From: Pirellulales bacterium
Lineage (GTDB): Bacteria > Planctomycetota > Planctomycetia > Pirellulales > PALSA-1355
Direction of reading: 5' to 3'
NCBI GenBank assembly: GCA_022844125.1
Contig: JALHMI010000018.1
Coordinates: forward strand, 101,636 to 165,635
DNA length: 64,000 bases
Numbering within the stretch: the first letter of the stretch is position 1; every line of letters begins with the position of its first letter. Below, piece by piece: positions 14,482 through 22,822 of the stretch. Under the pieces are notes generated by a model. That model was given only the letters and a program-made list of their open reading frames with translations. It was not told the DNA's origin and did no database searches. The translations under genes and the position numbers were made by a program.

Positions 14482-14943
14482 TTATTCGTTGAAGAGATAT
14501 GGCACGTCGCCGACATCCGGGGCGTGCATCATCTCGGCCACACGCTCAAGGGTGCGCAGAATTCGCTCCTGCTCATCGAGCGGTAGCTGCCGCAGTTCCT
14601 GGCAGAAACCATCGCGCAGCAGTTGAGGCGCTTTCGACGCCAACTCGCGCCCTTCGTCGGTCACGGTGGCCAGAACGCTTCGGCGGTCGTCCTCGGACCG
14701 TAATCGCTCGATCAGCCCGCGCTGCTCGAGCCGGGTCAAAATGCCAGTGACGGTCGGCTGGCTGAGGTGCAATGCCACGGCAAGCGTGCCAGTCGAGACA
14801 TTTTTGCCCGCCATGATCTCGCGCAGCGTCGCGAGTTGTGGAGAGGTCAGGCCGTAAGTCTGTAGCAAATGTCGCGACCAAGTATCGATTGCCTGGCTGA
14901 TCCTGCGCAACGAGATTACGATGTGGTCTTCGAGCGTCAGCAT
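14482..14943 (-). CDS. MarR-family transcriptional regulator
   Basis: The 153-residue protein has the MarR layout: N-terminal dimerisation helix ('LTLEDHIVISLRRISQAIDTW'), winged helix-turn-helix ('LTSPQLATLREIMAGKNVSTGTLAVALHLSQPTVTGILTRLEQRGLIERLRSEDDRRSVLATVTDEGREL') and a C-terminal helix pair. MarR dimers usually repress nearby genes and are released by phenolic or other small ligands, or by oxidation. ATG 14943 is preferred, with AGGAG upstream; a longer frame reaches ATG 14994. It lies 90 bases downstream of the Nudix gene on the same strand, so it may be the end of the H4MPT operon or have its own promoter. Confidence 0.85.
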   Translation of the reverse strand: MLTLEDHIVISLRRISQAIDTWSRHLLQTYGLTSPQLATLREIMAGKNVSTGTLAVALHLSQPTVTGILTRLEQRGLIERLRSEDDRRSVLATVTDEGRELASKAPQLLRDGFCQELRQLPLDEQERILRTLERVAEMMHAPDVGDVPYLFNE

Positions 14944-15033
14944 TGGGGGGGGGCTAACTCCTGCGTGAATTAGGGATTGTTGCGATATTAGCATACTGTT
15001 GCACGAATTGCGATGGTGCCGCGGCCGCGGCCT

Positions 15034-15435
15034 TCACTCCCCGGCGAGAACTTCCGCGAGTCGATCCAGCAGCACTCTTTGATCGAAATGAATCAACTTG
15101 CGGGCGTCTTCGAGAGGGAGAAATTTCGCCTGGTCGACTTCCCATGAACCGCAACCGGGATCGCCCTGCGGCCAGGGGCCGTAGAAGGCGTGAACACGCT
15201 TGCGGCTGCGGGTGTAATCGATGAATCCCAAGGGGTGTAGCTCGCCGGCGAAGATGCCAGTTTCCTCGAGCGTTTCACGGCGAGCCGCGGCTTCAAGCGA
15301 CTCGCCGGCATCCGGTACCCCCTTGGGAATGCTCCACGGTGCGCGGCGATTATAGTTGCCCGAAGGATGAACCAACAAGACTTCCAGTCCTTGATCGCCC
15401 TGGCGATAGAGCAACGTCCCGGCAGATTGCTTCAT
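15034..15435 (-). CDS. Nudix hydrolase
   Basis: This 133-residue protein has a complete Nudix box, 'GVPDAGESLEAAARRETLEETGI' in shortened form G-x5-E-x7-R-E-T-L-E-E-T-G-I (about residues 39-61), which binds the metal ions. The fold (N-terminal 'AGTLLYRQGDQGLEVLLVHPSG', 'APWSIPKG') resembles diadenosine tetraphosphate hydrolases and related small Nudix enzymes acting on nucleoside diphosphates linked to another group. Its ATG overlaps the stop of the beta-RFAP synthase gene by one base (TAATG), so translation is probably coupled. In this operon it could clean up a nucleotide or pterin diphosphate intermediate, which is inference. Confidence 0.88.
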   Translation of the reverse strand: MKQSAGTLLYRQGDQGLEVLLVHPSGNYNRRAPWSIPKGVPDAGESLEAAARRETLEETGIFAGELHPLGFIDYTRSRKRVHAFYGPWPQGDPGCGSWEVDQAKFLPLEDARKLIHFDQRVLLDRLAEVLAGE

Positions 15436-16394
15436 TACATTTCAATAATGTTGATGATCGCGCCGGCATTGGCGGGACGAGTGATGAGGCAAGTGGCGTC
15501 AGGCGGCAAGCTGCGGGACAAGCGACCTAGGGTTTCCTGGGCGACGGCTTCGTTCTGGACGAGCGCGAAAACGGAGGGGCCCCAGGAGGTCTGTCCCACG
15601 CCACGCACGCCCTCGCTGCGAAGCTTTTCGATCAGGTCGGTGATCTGCCTGCTCGCATACGGACCTCCTTGGCTCGCGGCAAAGCACATGCCCGCTTCGC
15701 GATTGAAACGATAGAGGCTTTCGCTAAACCTGTCGAACTGCCGGTCGAGTGCGGCCGGAAGCAATTGTGTGGCGACTTCCTCTCGCAGTGAGACGGTCAC
15801 CTCAGGCGGCACGGAAGGCAGACTGCCGAATGCTCGGCGTTCCGCTTCGCCGGCCAGGCCCACCCCGGGCAGGACAAGCACCACAAACCGCCACCCTTCA
15901 GGCAGCACGAGGCGCTGTTCGAGAGGCGAGAGTACTTCGCCTGGCAGTTTGCCACTTTCCACCAACAGGCCGCCCAGCAGAAAACCGTAGGTGCCGATGG
16001 CCGAGCGGGCCCCGCGTCCGGAAAACTGTGCAAGCTGTTCAGCAGAGAGCAGACCTCCGCCGCGGAAGGCATTCAGGCCGGCCGTAATTGCCAGCTCGAG
16101 CTGAGTCCCCGTTCCAAGGCCGGCATGCTCCGGTGGCGAGTTGAGAATCTCGATCTGGCAAGCCGGCGGGGTAGCCAACTGCCAGCAGTTGCTCAGCCGA
16201 TCCACGACCGCAGTCGTCCGCTGCTGCATTGGCCCGGTGGCGGTGAACTTCGCGGCCGGCGCGATCCGCAACTGAACTCCGGGCCGATCGATCATTACGC
16301 CCACGCCGCCAAACTGGCGCACGTCGCTCCGACCAAATGAGAACATGCCAAAGTGCAGTCGGCTGGGTGTCTTGATTTCTATCGTGCGTGGCAT
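15435..16394 (-). CDS. mptG: Beta-ribofuranosylaminobenzene 5'-phosphate (beta-RFAP) synthase
   Basis: This 319-residue GHMP-kinase-superfamily protein starts at ATG 16394 (MPRTIEIKTPSRLHFGMFSF). 'PSRLHFG' and the glycine-rich 'GLGTGTQLELAITAGLN' (about 98-114) are hallmarks of beta-RFAP synthase, which joins p-aminobenzoate to phosphoribosyl diphosphate with loss of CO2. This is the first committed step of the methanopterin branch. 'GVGQTSWGPSVFALV' near the C-terminus is also typical. Chorismate-derived p-aminobenzoate would come from PabAB, encoded upstream in the same operon. It overlaps the Nudix gene by 1 base; 31 bases separate it from the DUF447 gene. The frame continues upstream to 16490, overlapping DUF447, so the inner ATG is chosen. 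Confidence 0.88.
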   Translation of the reverse strand: MPRTIEIKTPSRLHFGMFSFGRSDVRQFGGVGVMIDRPGVQLRIAPAAKFTATGPMQQRTTAVVDRLSNCWQLATPPACQIEILNSPPEHAGLGTGTQLELAITAGLNAFRGGGLLSAEQLAQFSGRGARSAIGTYGFLLGGLLVESGKLPGEVLSPLEQRLVLPEGWRFVVLVLPGVGLAGEAERRAFGSLPSVPPEVTVSLREEVATQLLPAALDRQFDRFSESLYRFNREAGMCFAASQGGPYASRQITDLIEKLRSEGVRGVGQTSWGPSVFALVQNEAVAQETLGRLSRSLPPDATCLITRPANAGAIINIIEM

Positions 16395-16425
16395 ATCAAC
16401 AATTCTAACGCGCTGATACCTGCGA

Positions 16426-17052
16426 CTATTGCCCGGCCAGATGAGTCCGAACGGCAAGACGCCGCTCAACTTCCGAGGCAAGATACTCAAACGCGCGCAA
16501 TTCCGCCGGTCCGCCGGTTTTTATAACAGGGCTCTGCAATCTCGCCATCTCGGTCGTAATCTCACTGGCCGGCAGAAAGGCCACTCGCGTCGCCAGTATG
16601 GCCGCTTCGAGCACGGCGTGCTTCGCGCGGTTAAAGCCGAAGAACTCGCGCAGTGTCCCGCGATCGACCACGTCGCAGGTGATTTCGGTGCGCTCTTGAG
16701 AATCGTCGAGCGTGCGGACTCGTAATGCGTACCAGCGGCAGGCCGTGGTGAGGATCTGGCCCTCGACCGCCTGGGCCGGCACGAGCGGCGGCAGGGGCGC
16801 GGGCTGACCAAGCGCCGCATGCGCAATGAGTTCCACGTCGTCGGTTACATGGAACACACCCTGGCGCGTACGTTTCAGATTCTGGTAGGTGGTCGAGGTT
16901 TGGTAAGGGCGCAGGACCAATTCCATCATCGACTCGTCGACGGTCGGGCCCATCGGTGAAATGTTGACCGCGCCATCCGCCGAGAGCGTGGTCATGAGGC
17001 CTTCCAGGATGAGTCGTCCGTCGCGTGTCACGGGTTTGTCTCTTGTCTGCAT
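16426..17052 (-). CDS. DUF447-family protein of the H4MPT gene set
   Basis: This 208-residue protein begins MQTRDKPVTRDGRLILEGLM, then 'TTLSADGAVNISPMGPTVDESMMELVLRPYQTSTTYQNLKRTRQGVFHVTDDVELIAHAALG', a flavin-reductase-like split barrel typical of DUF447. Members recur in the tetrahydromethanopterin gene clusters of methylotrophs, archaea and planctomycetes, and are thought to act in cofactor synthesis, but the reaction is not settled in my knowledge. Here the gene lies 6 bases after pabA and 31 bases before the beta-RFAP synthase gene, between p-aminobenzoate supply and its use. The position supports a cofactor role. No signal peptide. Confidence 0.8.
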   Translation of the reverse strand: MQTRDKPVTRDGRLILEGLMTTLSADGAVNISPMGPTVDESMMELVLRPYQTSTTYQNLKRTRQGVFHVTDDVELIAHAALGQPAPLPPLVPAQAVEGQILTTACRWYALRVRTLDDSQERTEITCDVVDRGTLREFFGFNRAKHAVLEAAILATRVAFLPASEITTEMARLQSPVIKTGGPAELRAFEYLASEVERRLAVRTHLAGQ

Positions 17053-17058
17053 TCCGGA

Positions 17059-17718
17059 TCAGAAAGTCACCGGAGTCGTGGGTAGCGGCCTGGCCGCTTC
17101 CGGCGCGGCGCGTTCATCGGCGATCGACGGCGGTTGGCCCGCTTGCGGTATGCCGGCCAGTTCCAGAAAGTTGGTGAGCAGTGCGTAGCCGTGGTCGGTC
17201 AGGATCGACTCCGGATGAAACTGCAGGCCAGCGATGGGAAGTCGCCGATGCACGAGTCCCATGATCGTGCCGTCATCGGTCCAGGCGGTGACCTCCAACT
17301 CGGCCGGTAGTGATTCGCGATCGACGATCAGCGAATGGTAGCGGCACGCCACGAGCGGCGACGGCAGCCCGGCAAAGATGCTCTGGCCATGATGACTGAC
17401 CTGCGATGTTCGGCCGTGCATGGGCTCCGCCGCTCGTACGACGCGCCCGCCGAACGCGGCGCCGATCGCTTGATGCCCCAGGCAAATCCCGAGGATTGGA
17501 ATCGTTTCTGCAAGCTCCTGAATCACAGGGACCGCGCAGCCGGCCTCGTTGGGCGTGCAGGGGCCCGGCGAAATCACGATTGCCTGCGGGCGCATCGCGG
17601 CGATCTCGCTGGGGGTGATCGCATCGTTCCGGATCACGAGCGTGCGCTGGCCCAGCCGCTCGAAGTAGCGTGCGAGGTTGAACACGAAGCTGTCGTAGTT
17701 GTCGATCAAAACGATCAT
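17059..17718 (-). CDS. pabA: Aminodeoxychorismate/anthranilate synthase glutamine amidotransferase (PabA)
   Basis: This 219-residue class I glutamine amidotransferase starts [20 protein letters not shown], the classic TrpG/PabA opening. The catalytic cysteine is in '[10 protein letters not shown]' (about residue 79), and His and Glu in '[10 protein letters not shown]' (about 168-172). It releases ammonia from glutamine for its partner subunit. The adjacent, upstream pabB has the lysine motif of aminodeoxychorismate synthase, so the complex most likely makes 4-amino-4-deoxychorismate on the way to p-aminobenzoate. It is 18 bases downstream of pabB and 6 bases upstream of DUF447. The extra C-terminal 25 residues (Pro/Ala-rich) are unusual. 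Confidence 0.9.
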   Translation of the reverse strand: MIVLIDNYDSFVFNLARYFERLGQRTLVIRNDAITPSEIAAMRPQAIVISPGPCTPNEAGCAVPVIQELAETIPILGICLGHQAIGAAFGGRVVRAAEPMHGRTSQVSHHGQSIFAGLPSPLVACRYHSLIVDRESLPAELEVTAWTDDGTIMGLVHRRLPIAGLQFHPESILTDHGYALLTNFLELAGIPQAGQPPSIADERAAPEAARPLPTTPVTF

Positions 17719-17736
17719 GGGTTGCGGCTCGAACGG

Positions 17737-19143
17737 CTACTGCAGCGCGCGGATCAGGCCCGTCGCTTTGTGCCAGGTCTCTTCGTATTCTCGCTCGGGT
17801 GTCGATTGGGCCACGATACCACCGCCGACTGGAGCTTGCCACCAGCCCCGTGCGGCCGTGATTGTGCGGATCAGAATGCTGGTATCCAACGTGCCGTCGA
17901 AGCCAAGATATCCCAGCGATCCGCAGTAGGCTCCGCGGGCCGTGGGCTCCAGTTCGGAGATAATCTCCATCGCGCGAATTTTCGGAGCGCCGGTGATCGA
18001 ACCGCCGGGGAACGCCGCCCGCAATAAATCGAGCGCCGACTTGCCGGGTGCGAGTTGGCCGCGAACTGCCGAGACCAGGTGCTGCACGAACTCGTACGAC
18101 TCCAGCCGGCAGAGTTCCGTCACGCGTACGGACTCCGGCCTGCAGACGCGCGAGATATCGTTGCGCAACAGATCGACGATCATCACGTTCTCGGCGCGGT
18201 CCTTCTCGCTGTGCAGCAATTCATCGCCGGAGAACAGATCGGCTTCCGGACGGGCCGTGCGGCTGCGCGTGCCCTTGATCGGGCGGGCCTCGACTTCTCC
18301 GGCAAGCGACTGCAGGAACCGCTCGGGCGACGCACTGATGATCTGTGTGCGTCCCAGATCAAAGTAGCCAGCAAACGTCGCGGCATTGCGGCGGCGCAAT
18401 CGCAGATAAAGGTCGAGGGCGCTGCCGAACGCGGGATACAACAGCCGCTGGGCAATGTTCACCTGGAAAATGTCTCCGGCGTGGATGTACTCGATCGCTT
18501 GCCGGATCGCCGCGCGGTAGCCCTCGGCCGAAAAGTTGCTGGAAAGACCCGCGGGACCCGGCACCGGGAACTGCAGCGACAGTTCGCTGACGGGCAGTCG
18601 CGCGAGCTGGGACATCGGCGCGGCAACGGGCTCCTCGGTCTGCAACCACTTGCGAAACTGCCGGAGCCTCGACTCGGCGCGAGCGCGACGGCTGGCGGGC
18701 TCGGTTTCCGGGAATCCCTGCGAGATGATCCAGGCCTTTGCTTCGACGTGATCGATCGCCAACAACACGTCGTACAGCCCAATGGCCAATGCCGGGGTCT
18801 GGAACTCGTCGATCGCCGGCGGGGGAATGCGTTCCAGGGAGCGGTTCAGGTCGTAACTCAGAAGTCCCGCGGCGCCACCTTGAAACGGCGGCAGGTCTTG
18901 TCGCGTGGGAGCCGCGAAGGGAGCGATTCTGGCGGCCAACAGGGCCAGAGCGTCGCTGCCGTCAGCCGGCACTTCGAAATAATCGAACGGATCGCAGGTA
19001 AGAAACGAGTAACGCCCCAGCGTCTGGTGGCGGCGAGCACTGTCCAGAAACAGCACGTGCGGCCGCGCCGCAAGCCGCGCGAAGGCCCGCTCTAGATCGA
19101 CGTTCGGATCGTAAGGCTCGACGAGCACGTCAGGCATGGTCAC
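17737..19143 (-). CDS. pabB: Aminodeoxychorismate synthase component I (PabB)
   Basis: The 468-residue protein is a chorismate-binding enzyme. 'PIKGTRSRTARPEADL' (about 288-303) carries the lysine of PabB-type enzymes, where anthranilate synthase has PIAGT; this favours aminodeoxychorismate synthase. Other motifs are 'GDIFQVNIAQRL' (about 232-243), 'EKDRAENVMIVDLLRNDISRVC' and 'FPGGSITGAPKIRAMEIISEL'. With PabA it aminates chorismate to aminodeoxychorismate; a separate lyase, not seen here, would release p-aminobenzoate. It overlaps the upstream gene (TGA at 19140-19142): the start is GTG 19143 or ATG 19137. Placement in an H4MPT operon rather than a folate operon is the notable context. Confidence 0.92.
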   Translation of the reverse strand: MTMPDVLVEPYDPNVDLERAFARLAARPHVLFLDSARRHQTLGRYSFLTCDPFDYFEVPADGSDALALLAARIAPFAAPTRQDLPPFQGGAAGLLSYDLNRSLERIPPPAIDEFQTPALAIGLYDVLLAIDHVEAKAWIISQGFPETEPASRRARAESRLRQFRKWLQTEEPVAAPMSQLARLPVSELSLQFPVPGPAGLSSNFSAEGYRAAIRQAIEYIHAGDIFQVNIAQRLLYPAFGSALDLYLRLRRRNAATFAGYFDLGRTQIISASPERFLQSLAGEVEARPIKGTRSRTARPEADLFSGDELLHSEKDRAENVMIVDLLRNDISRVCRPESVRVTELCRLESYEFVQHLVSAVRGQLAPGKSALDLLRAAFPGGSITGAPKIRAMEIISELEPTARGAYCGSLGYLGFDGTLDTSILIRTITAARGWWQAPVGGGIVAQSTPEREYEETWHKATGLIRALQ

Positions 19144-20597
19144 TTCGCGGGGCCTTCCGGAGGTTCGGGCACTGCAACATCGGGCGCCGGGGCACTGGCC
19201 GAGCGCGGATGGCGGGCGAGACGATGAAACTCCTCCGCTCGGGTCAAGAATCCCCAGTCCAGGGCCTCGTCTTGCCGGTAGTTCTTGCCGAGCGTGAGGG
19301 CCGTCAGCGCCTTCGCCATCTCGAAGCCCAGGTAAAACGCATGCGAGGCGTCGATCGGTCGCGAAGCGTTTGCCTGGAGCTGCTCGAAGAGCCGAAACGG
19401 ATCGGCGTCGTGCAAATGCTGCCCCGCCGTGACGGCGTGAATCTCCTCGCCGGTCGCGAACAGGCGGTAGTTGTGATCCTTCACTAGCCCTGCGAGCTCG
19501 TCGAGTTCGGCAGGAGAGCTTTCGAGCACACTCGGATCGCGGAGCATGACAAGTCGCGGTTCCAGACGTTTAGGCAAAACTCGCTGGGACTCGGCGTAGT
19601 AGACGAGTCGCCGCGCCAGGTCGCACTCGCGCACCGAGCTGCGAGCCCAGTTGATGACCTGCGTCGTGAGCACGCTGCGGATGCCGAGCTCCTGGCAGAT
19701 GCCCAGCAGCATCACGTTGATCGGTGCGGAGTCGGCATCGGTCAGCTCGGTGAGGTTGCCGATCCCCATCATCATTTCGGCATCAGGATAGCGACGGCGC
19801 ACGTCGAGGTATCGACCAAGGCTGGCCGCGAACCCGAAGCTGAGCGGTTCAAGAATTGGGTCGATGCGCAACCGTATGTCGGCTGCGACCAGGTATTCAA
19901 TCGTTTCATCGAGCGTCTCCAGCCGCGAAGGTTCGTCCGGCACGGCGACGACTTCAATACCCCAGTCCGGCGCTGCTTCGCGGTTCATGCTGTTCACGCT
20001 CAGCACCAGCTCCGCGCCAGCCGCTGCCGCGGCGGCAATTTCCCGAACGTTCATGCTGTCGATCGAGACCCGATGCCCCTCGGCCACGAGTGCCCGCACG
20101 CAATCGCTGACACCGGACCAAGCATCGCCGGGATCGCAACCCACGTCGATCACGTTTGCGCCGTCGGCCCGCAAGCTGGCCGCTGTGCGCAGAATCGCTG
20201 TCAGCGACAGGCGCGGGGCATGGTTGATCTCGGCGATGATCTCGATGTCGTAGGTCCCGTAACTCGTGTCGCGGGCCTGCTGGCCGAAGTACTCCGGCAG
20301 ACGCCGCAAATCGCGCGGACCGAGTTCGACGGGAATTCCTGACGCGCGGTGGATTATCTCCAATTCACCCTGACAATAGCCTGGCAGTATGACGCGGCTG
20401 GCATTCGGCGGAACCTTCAGCCGGGGTGCGATCCAATCCGTCGTGAGCAGCGCGGCAACCGTGATCCCCAGGACGTCGACCGAGTAGTCGAAGCCGACGC
20501 GCGGGGCGAGATCGGCCAGCTGCCTGCGGAGCGAGTGCTCGGCCAATCGCCCCGTGACGAAGTGGATGTGTTCGCACGTTTGCGGCTGGGCGGTCAT
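19140..20597 (-). CDS. Dihydropteroate synthase-like protein of H4MPT synthesis
   Basis: This 485-residue protein, from ATG 20597, has an N-terminal domain of about 140 residues ('IHFVTGRLAEHSLRRQLADLAPRVGFDYSVDVLGI', 'VILPGYCQGEL') not found in folate-type enzymes, then a TIM barrel of pterin-binding type ('IIAEINHAPRLSLTAILRTAASLRADGANVIDVGCDPGD', 'RVSIDSMNVREIAAAAAAGAELVLSVNS', 'MMMGIGNLTELTDADSAPINVMLLGICQELGI'). This layout belongs to the DHPS-like proteins that recur in archaeal and methylotroph H4MPT gene sets. The expected role is joining the pterin to the p-aminobenzoate-derived ribofuranosyl unit, in place of folate-type DHPS; the assignment is by family and context. ATGA overlap with the upstream SDR gene. 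Confidence 0.82.
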   Translation of the reverse strand: MTAQPQTCEHIHFVTGRLAEHSLRRQLADLAPRVGFDYSVDVLGITVAALLTTDWIAPRLKVPPNASRVILPGYCQGELEIIHRASGIPVELGPRDLRRLPEYFGQQARDTSYGTYDIEIIAEINHAPRLSLTAILRTAASLRADGANVIDVGCDPGDAWSGVSDCVRALVAEGHRVSIDSMNVREIAAAAAAGAELVLSVNSMNREAAPDWGIEVVAVPDEPSRLETLDETIEYLVAADIRLRIDPILEPLSFGFAASLGRYLDVRRRYPDAEMMMGIGNLTELTDADSAPINVMLLGICQELGIRSVLTTQVINWARSSVRECDLARRLVYYAESQRVLPKRLEPRLVMLRDPSVLESSPAELDELAGLVKDHNYRLFATGEEIHAVTAGQHLHDADPFRLFEQLQANASRPIDASHAFYLGFEMAKALTALTLGKNYRQDEALDWGFLTRAEEFHRLARHPRSASAPAPDVAVPEPPEGPAK

Positions 20598-21349
20598 GCG
20601 TGCCGAAATCCGCCGTTGATGGGAATGATCTGTCCGTTGATGAACGAGGCATCCGGCGATACGAGAAATCGAACGACGGCCGCAACGTCTTCGGGCGTGC
20701 CCCAGCGGCCGAGAAGTGATTCGCCCACGGCCCGCTGCTGCCACGCTTGGGAGGCGACGTCGCCCCACTTGGTCTTGATCCAGCCCGGCGCGACGCAATT
20801 TACCCGCACTTGCGGTGCGAGCGAGGCGGCAAGGCTCCGGCTAAACGCCATCACGGCGCCCTTTACGGCGGCAAACAGTTCGCCGCTGTCGCCGGCCATA
20901 CCCTGCTCGGCCTGATCCCAGCCGACGTTGATGATCGTGCCGCTGCCACGTTCTCGCATTTGGGCGCCGATTTTGCGCGAGAGGGCCATCGTGGCGGCGA
21001 CGTCCACCTGCCAGAGTGCGGCAAGCTTCTCTGGAAACGACCAGCCGGCTGCCGGCCCGGTGAGGACGTCGACACCCGCGTTGTTGACCCAACTGTCCAC
21101 GTGTCCCCGCCAGTTCCAGGCCTCGTCGACGAGCCGTGCATGCGAGCTTGGATCGGCGAGGTCAGCAAGCAACACGTGCGCGTCCGCGCCGAGGTCGCGA
21201 ATGAGCGCCGCGGTTTCTTCGGCGCCAGCCCGATTGCGGCGTGCATGCACCATGACGGCGCTACCGGGGGATGCCAGCGCAAGGGCCATGGCTCGGCCGA
21301 TGCCGCTCGAAGAGCCGGTCACCACGGCCACGAATGGTGTCGCGTTCAT
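20594..21349 (-). CDS. SDR-family protein lacking the catalytic Ser/Tyr
   Basis: The 251-residue protein has the short-chain dehydrogenase Rossmann fold: 'VAVVTGSSSGIGRAMALALA' (6-25, TGxxxGIG), 'VNNAGVD' and 'APGWIKT'. The catalytic tetrad is altered. Where YxxxK is expected the sequence is 'FAAVK' (codon TTT, about residue 158), and the expected serine in 'NVGWDQ' is glycine. The lysine remains. So it keeps the cofactor-binding fold but probably not the usual ketone/alcohol chemistry. It is the first gene of the operon, overlapping the DHPS-like gene by ATGA. The location suggests a pterin-cofactor role. ATG 21349 is chosen; the frame extends to 21430. Confidence 0.82.
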   Translation of the reverse strand: MNATPFVAVVTGSSSGIGRAMALALASPGSAVMVHARRNRAGAEETAALIRDLGADAHVLLADLADPSSHARLVDEAWNWRGHVDSWVNNAGVDVLTGPAAGWSFPEKLAALWQVDVAATMALSRKIGAQMRERGSGTIINVGWDQAEQGMAGDSGELFAAVKGAVMAFSRSLAASLAPQVRVNCVAPGWIKTKWGDVASQAWQQRAVGESLLGRWGTPEDVAAVVRFLVSPDASFINGQIIPINGGFRHA

Positions 21350-21580
21350 GCAGATTCCACGAGGAAAGCTGAGACTCCGACGGCCCCCAGGGGGCCGCTT
21401 GTTTGTAGTGTCCGTTTGTAACGGCCACAAGCCGCGAATTCGACGTCGGTTTGGGGTGGATCGGGGTGAGACATCTTGCCACCCTTAGGTATTATAGAAG
21501 GGGATCGTCCGACGGCAGTGCGGCGATCGACTTTCGAGCCGAGTTACCCGCGCCGCAAGATCACCTTTGAGCTGTACCCG

Positions 21581-22822
21581 ATGGCCAGCACCCCTCGCGA
21601 CCGTTTCGGACAGTTTGCCGTCGCATTTCGCGGCTATAACACCGCAAATCTGGGGCGCTGCACCGAGCTATTAGCCCATCCCCGGTTCGGGCCGACGCTC
21701 GAACGGTATCTGCGGGACGCCGGTGAGATCGCCTCGGACACGATGGGCCAGCGTGTCGATCTGCTCGCGCGGGTCAAGGCGAACCTGGAGACCGACCTCG
21801 ACTCGTACCACGAGGCGATCGCCCTGATTGTGGCCGCCTCGCTGGCCCAACTGGAAATCCTGGAAGAGTTTTACGACGTCCAGTACCGCCGTGCGCGGCT
21901 CGTGTTTGGCTATAGCCTGGGCGAGCTGACCGCACTCATCGCTTCGGGCGTGTTCGAGATGCAACACGCGCTGCGATTGCCGCTGGCAATTGCCCGAGAT
22001 TGCGTGGCGCTGGCCGAGAACGTCACGATGGGCGTGCTCTTTTCGCGGGGGCCGATTCTCGACTTCGATGACGTCAAACGGCTGTGCCTGCGGATTAGCA
22101 GCGAAGGCGCGGGCGTGATCGGCATCTCGTCGTTCCTGGCGCCGAACACCGTCCTGCTGCTGGGGCAGAATCACACGATCGATCGCTTCAGCGAGTTGAT
22201 GCACGACGTATTTCCGAAGCGGGTCTATTTGCGGAAGAACCACGACAAGTGGCCGCCGGTGCATACGCCGCTCGTCTGGCAGCGAAACATCCCCAATCGC
22301 CTCGGCGTCATGGCCCACACGCTGCCGGGCGGATTTACCAAGCCCCATCCGCCGGTCTTCTCGCTGGTGAGCGGCAAGGCGAACTACAACGACTTCAATG
22401 CTCGCGACCTCTTGCTGCAATGGGTGGATCACCCGCAGCGGCTGTGGGACGCAGTATACGAAACGCTGGCCTGCGGCGCGGAGACCGTGATCCATATCGG
22501 GCCAGGCCCGAACCTGGTGCCGGCGACGTTCAATCGTCTGCGCGACAACGTGCAGGCCCAGCTCACGGGAAACTCACTCAACAAGCTCGGTCTGCGAGCG
22601 ATGGCTCGGGCCGTGCGCCGACCGTGGCTCACGGCGGTGCTTCCTTCGCGAACGGCGCTGCTACGTGCCCCGGCCGTGGAGCAGGTCATTCTTGAGGACT
22701 GGTTGCTTGAGCAGCCGATCCCGACGACCAAACAGATCGTTGTGCCGTCGATGAACGGCTCGCTCGGTGCTCAGGGCGAAACCGCGGCCGCCGGCGAAGG
22801 CGACGCCACGGGCAGCTCGTAA
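21581..22822 (+). CDS. FabD-like (malonyl/acyl) transferase domain protein
   Basis: The protein (about 413 residues from ATG 21581) has an acyltransferase fold like the malonyl-CoA:ACP transacylase FabD or a polyketide synthase AT domain. The nucleophile elbow is 'VFGYSLGELTALIASGVF' (GxSxGE, about residue 112) and the catalytic His is in 'PPVHTPLVWQ' (about 228). The usual 'FPGQGSQ' opening is replaced by 'FAVAFRGYNTANLG'. No FabH, FabF or ACP gene is nearby. The start is uncertain: the frame reaches back to TTG 21476, with GTG 21518 as another possibility. The C-terminus is low-complexity and its last 52 bases overlap the convergent gene ending at 22771. Substrate unknown. Confidence 0.75.
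   Translation: MASTPRDRFGQFAVAFRGYNTANLGRCTELLAHPRFGPTLERYLRDAGEIASDTMGQRVDLLARVKANLETDLDSYHEAIALIVAASLAQLEILEEFYDVQYRRARLVFGYSLGELTALIASGVFEMQHALRLPLAIARDCVALAENVTMGVLFSRGPILDFDDVKRLCLRISSEGAGVIGISSFLAPNTVLLLGQNHTIDRFSELMHDVFPKRVYLRKNHDKWPPVHTPLVWQRNIPNRLGVMAHTLPGGFTKPHPPVFSLVSGKANYNDFNARDLLLQWVDHPQRLWDAVYETLACGAETVIHIGPGPNLVPATFNRLRDNVQAQLTGNSLNKLGLRAMARAVRRPWLTAVLPSRTALLRAPAVEQVILEDWLLEQPIPTTKQIVVPSMNGSLGAQGETAAAGEGDATGSS

Noticed and set aside
18055..19095. 346-residue plus-strand ORF inside pabB
   Set aside because: Antisense shadow; pabB has PIKGT and other family motifs on the minus strand.
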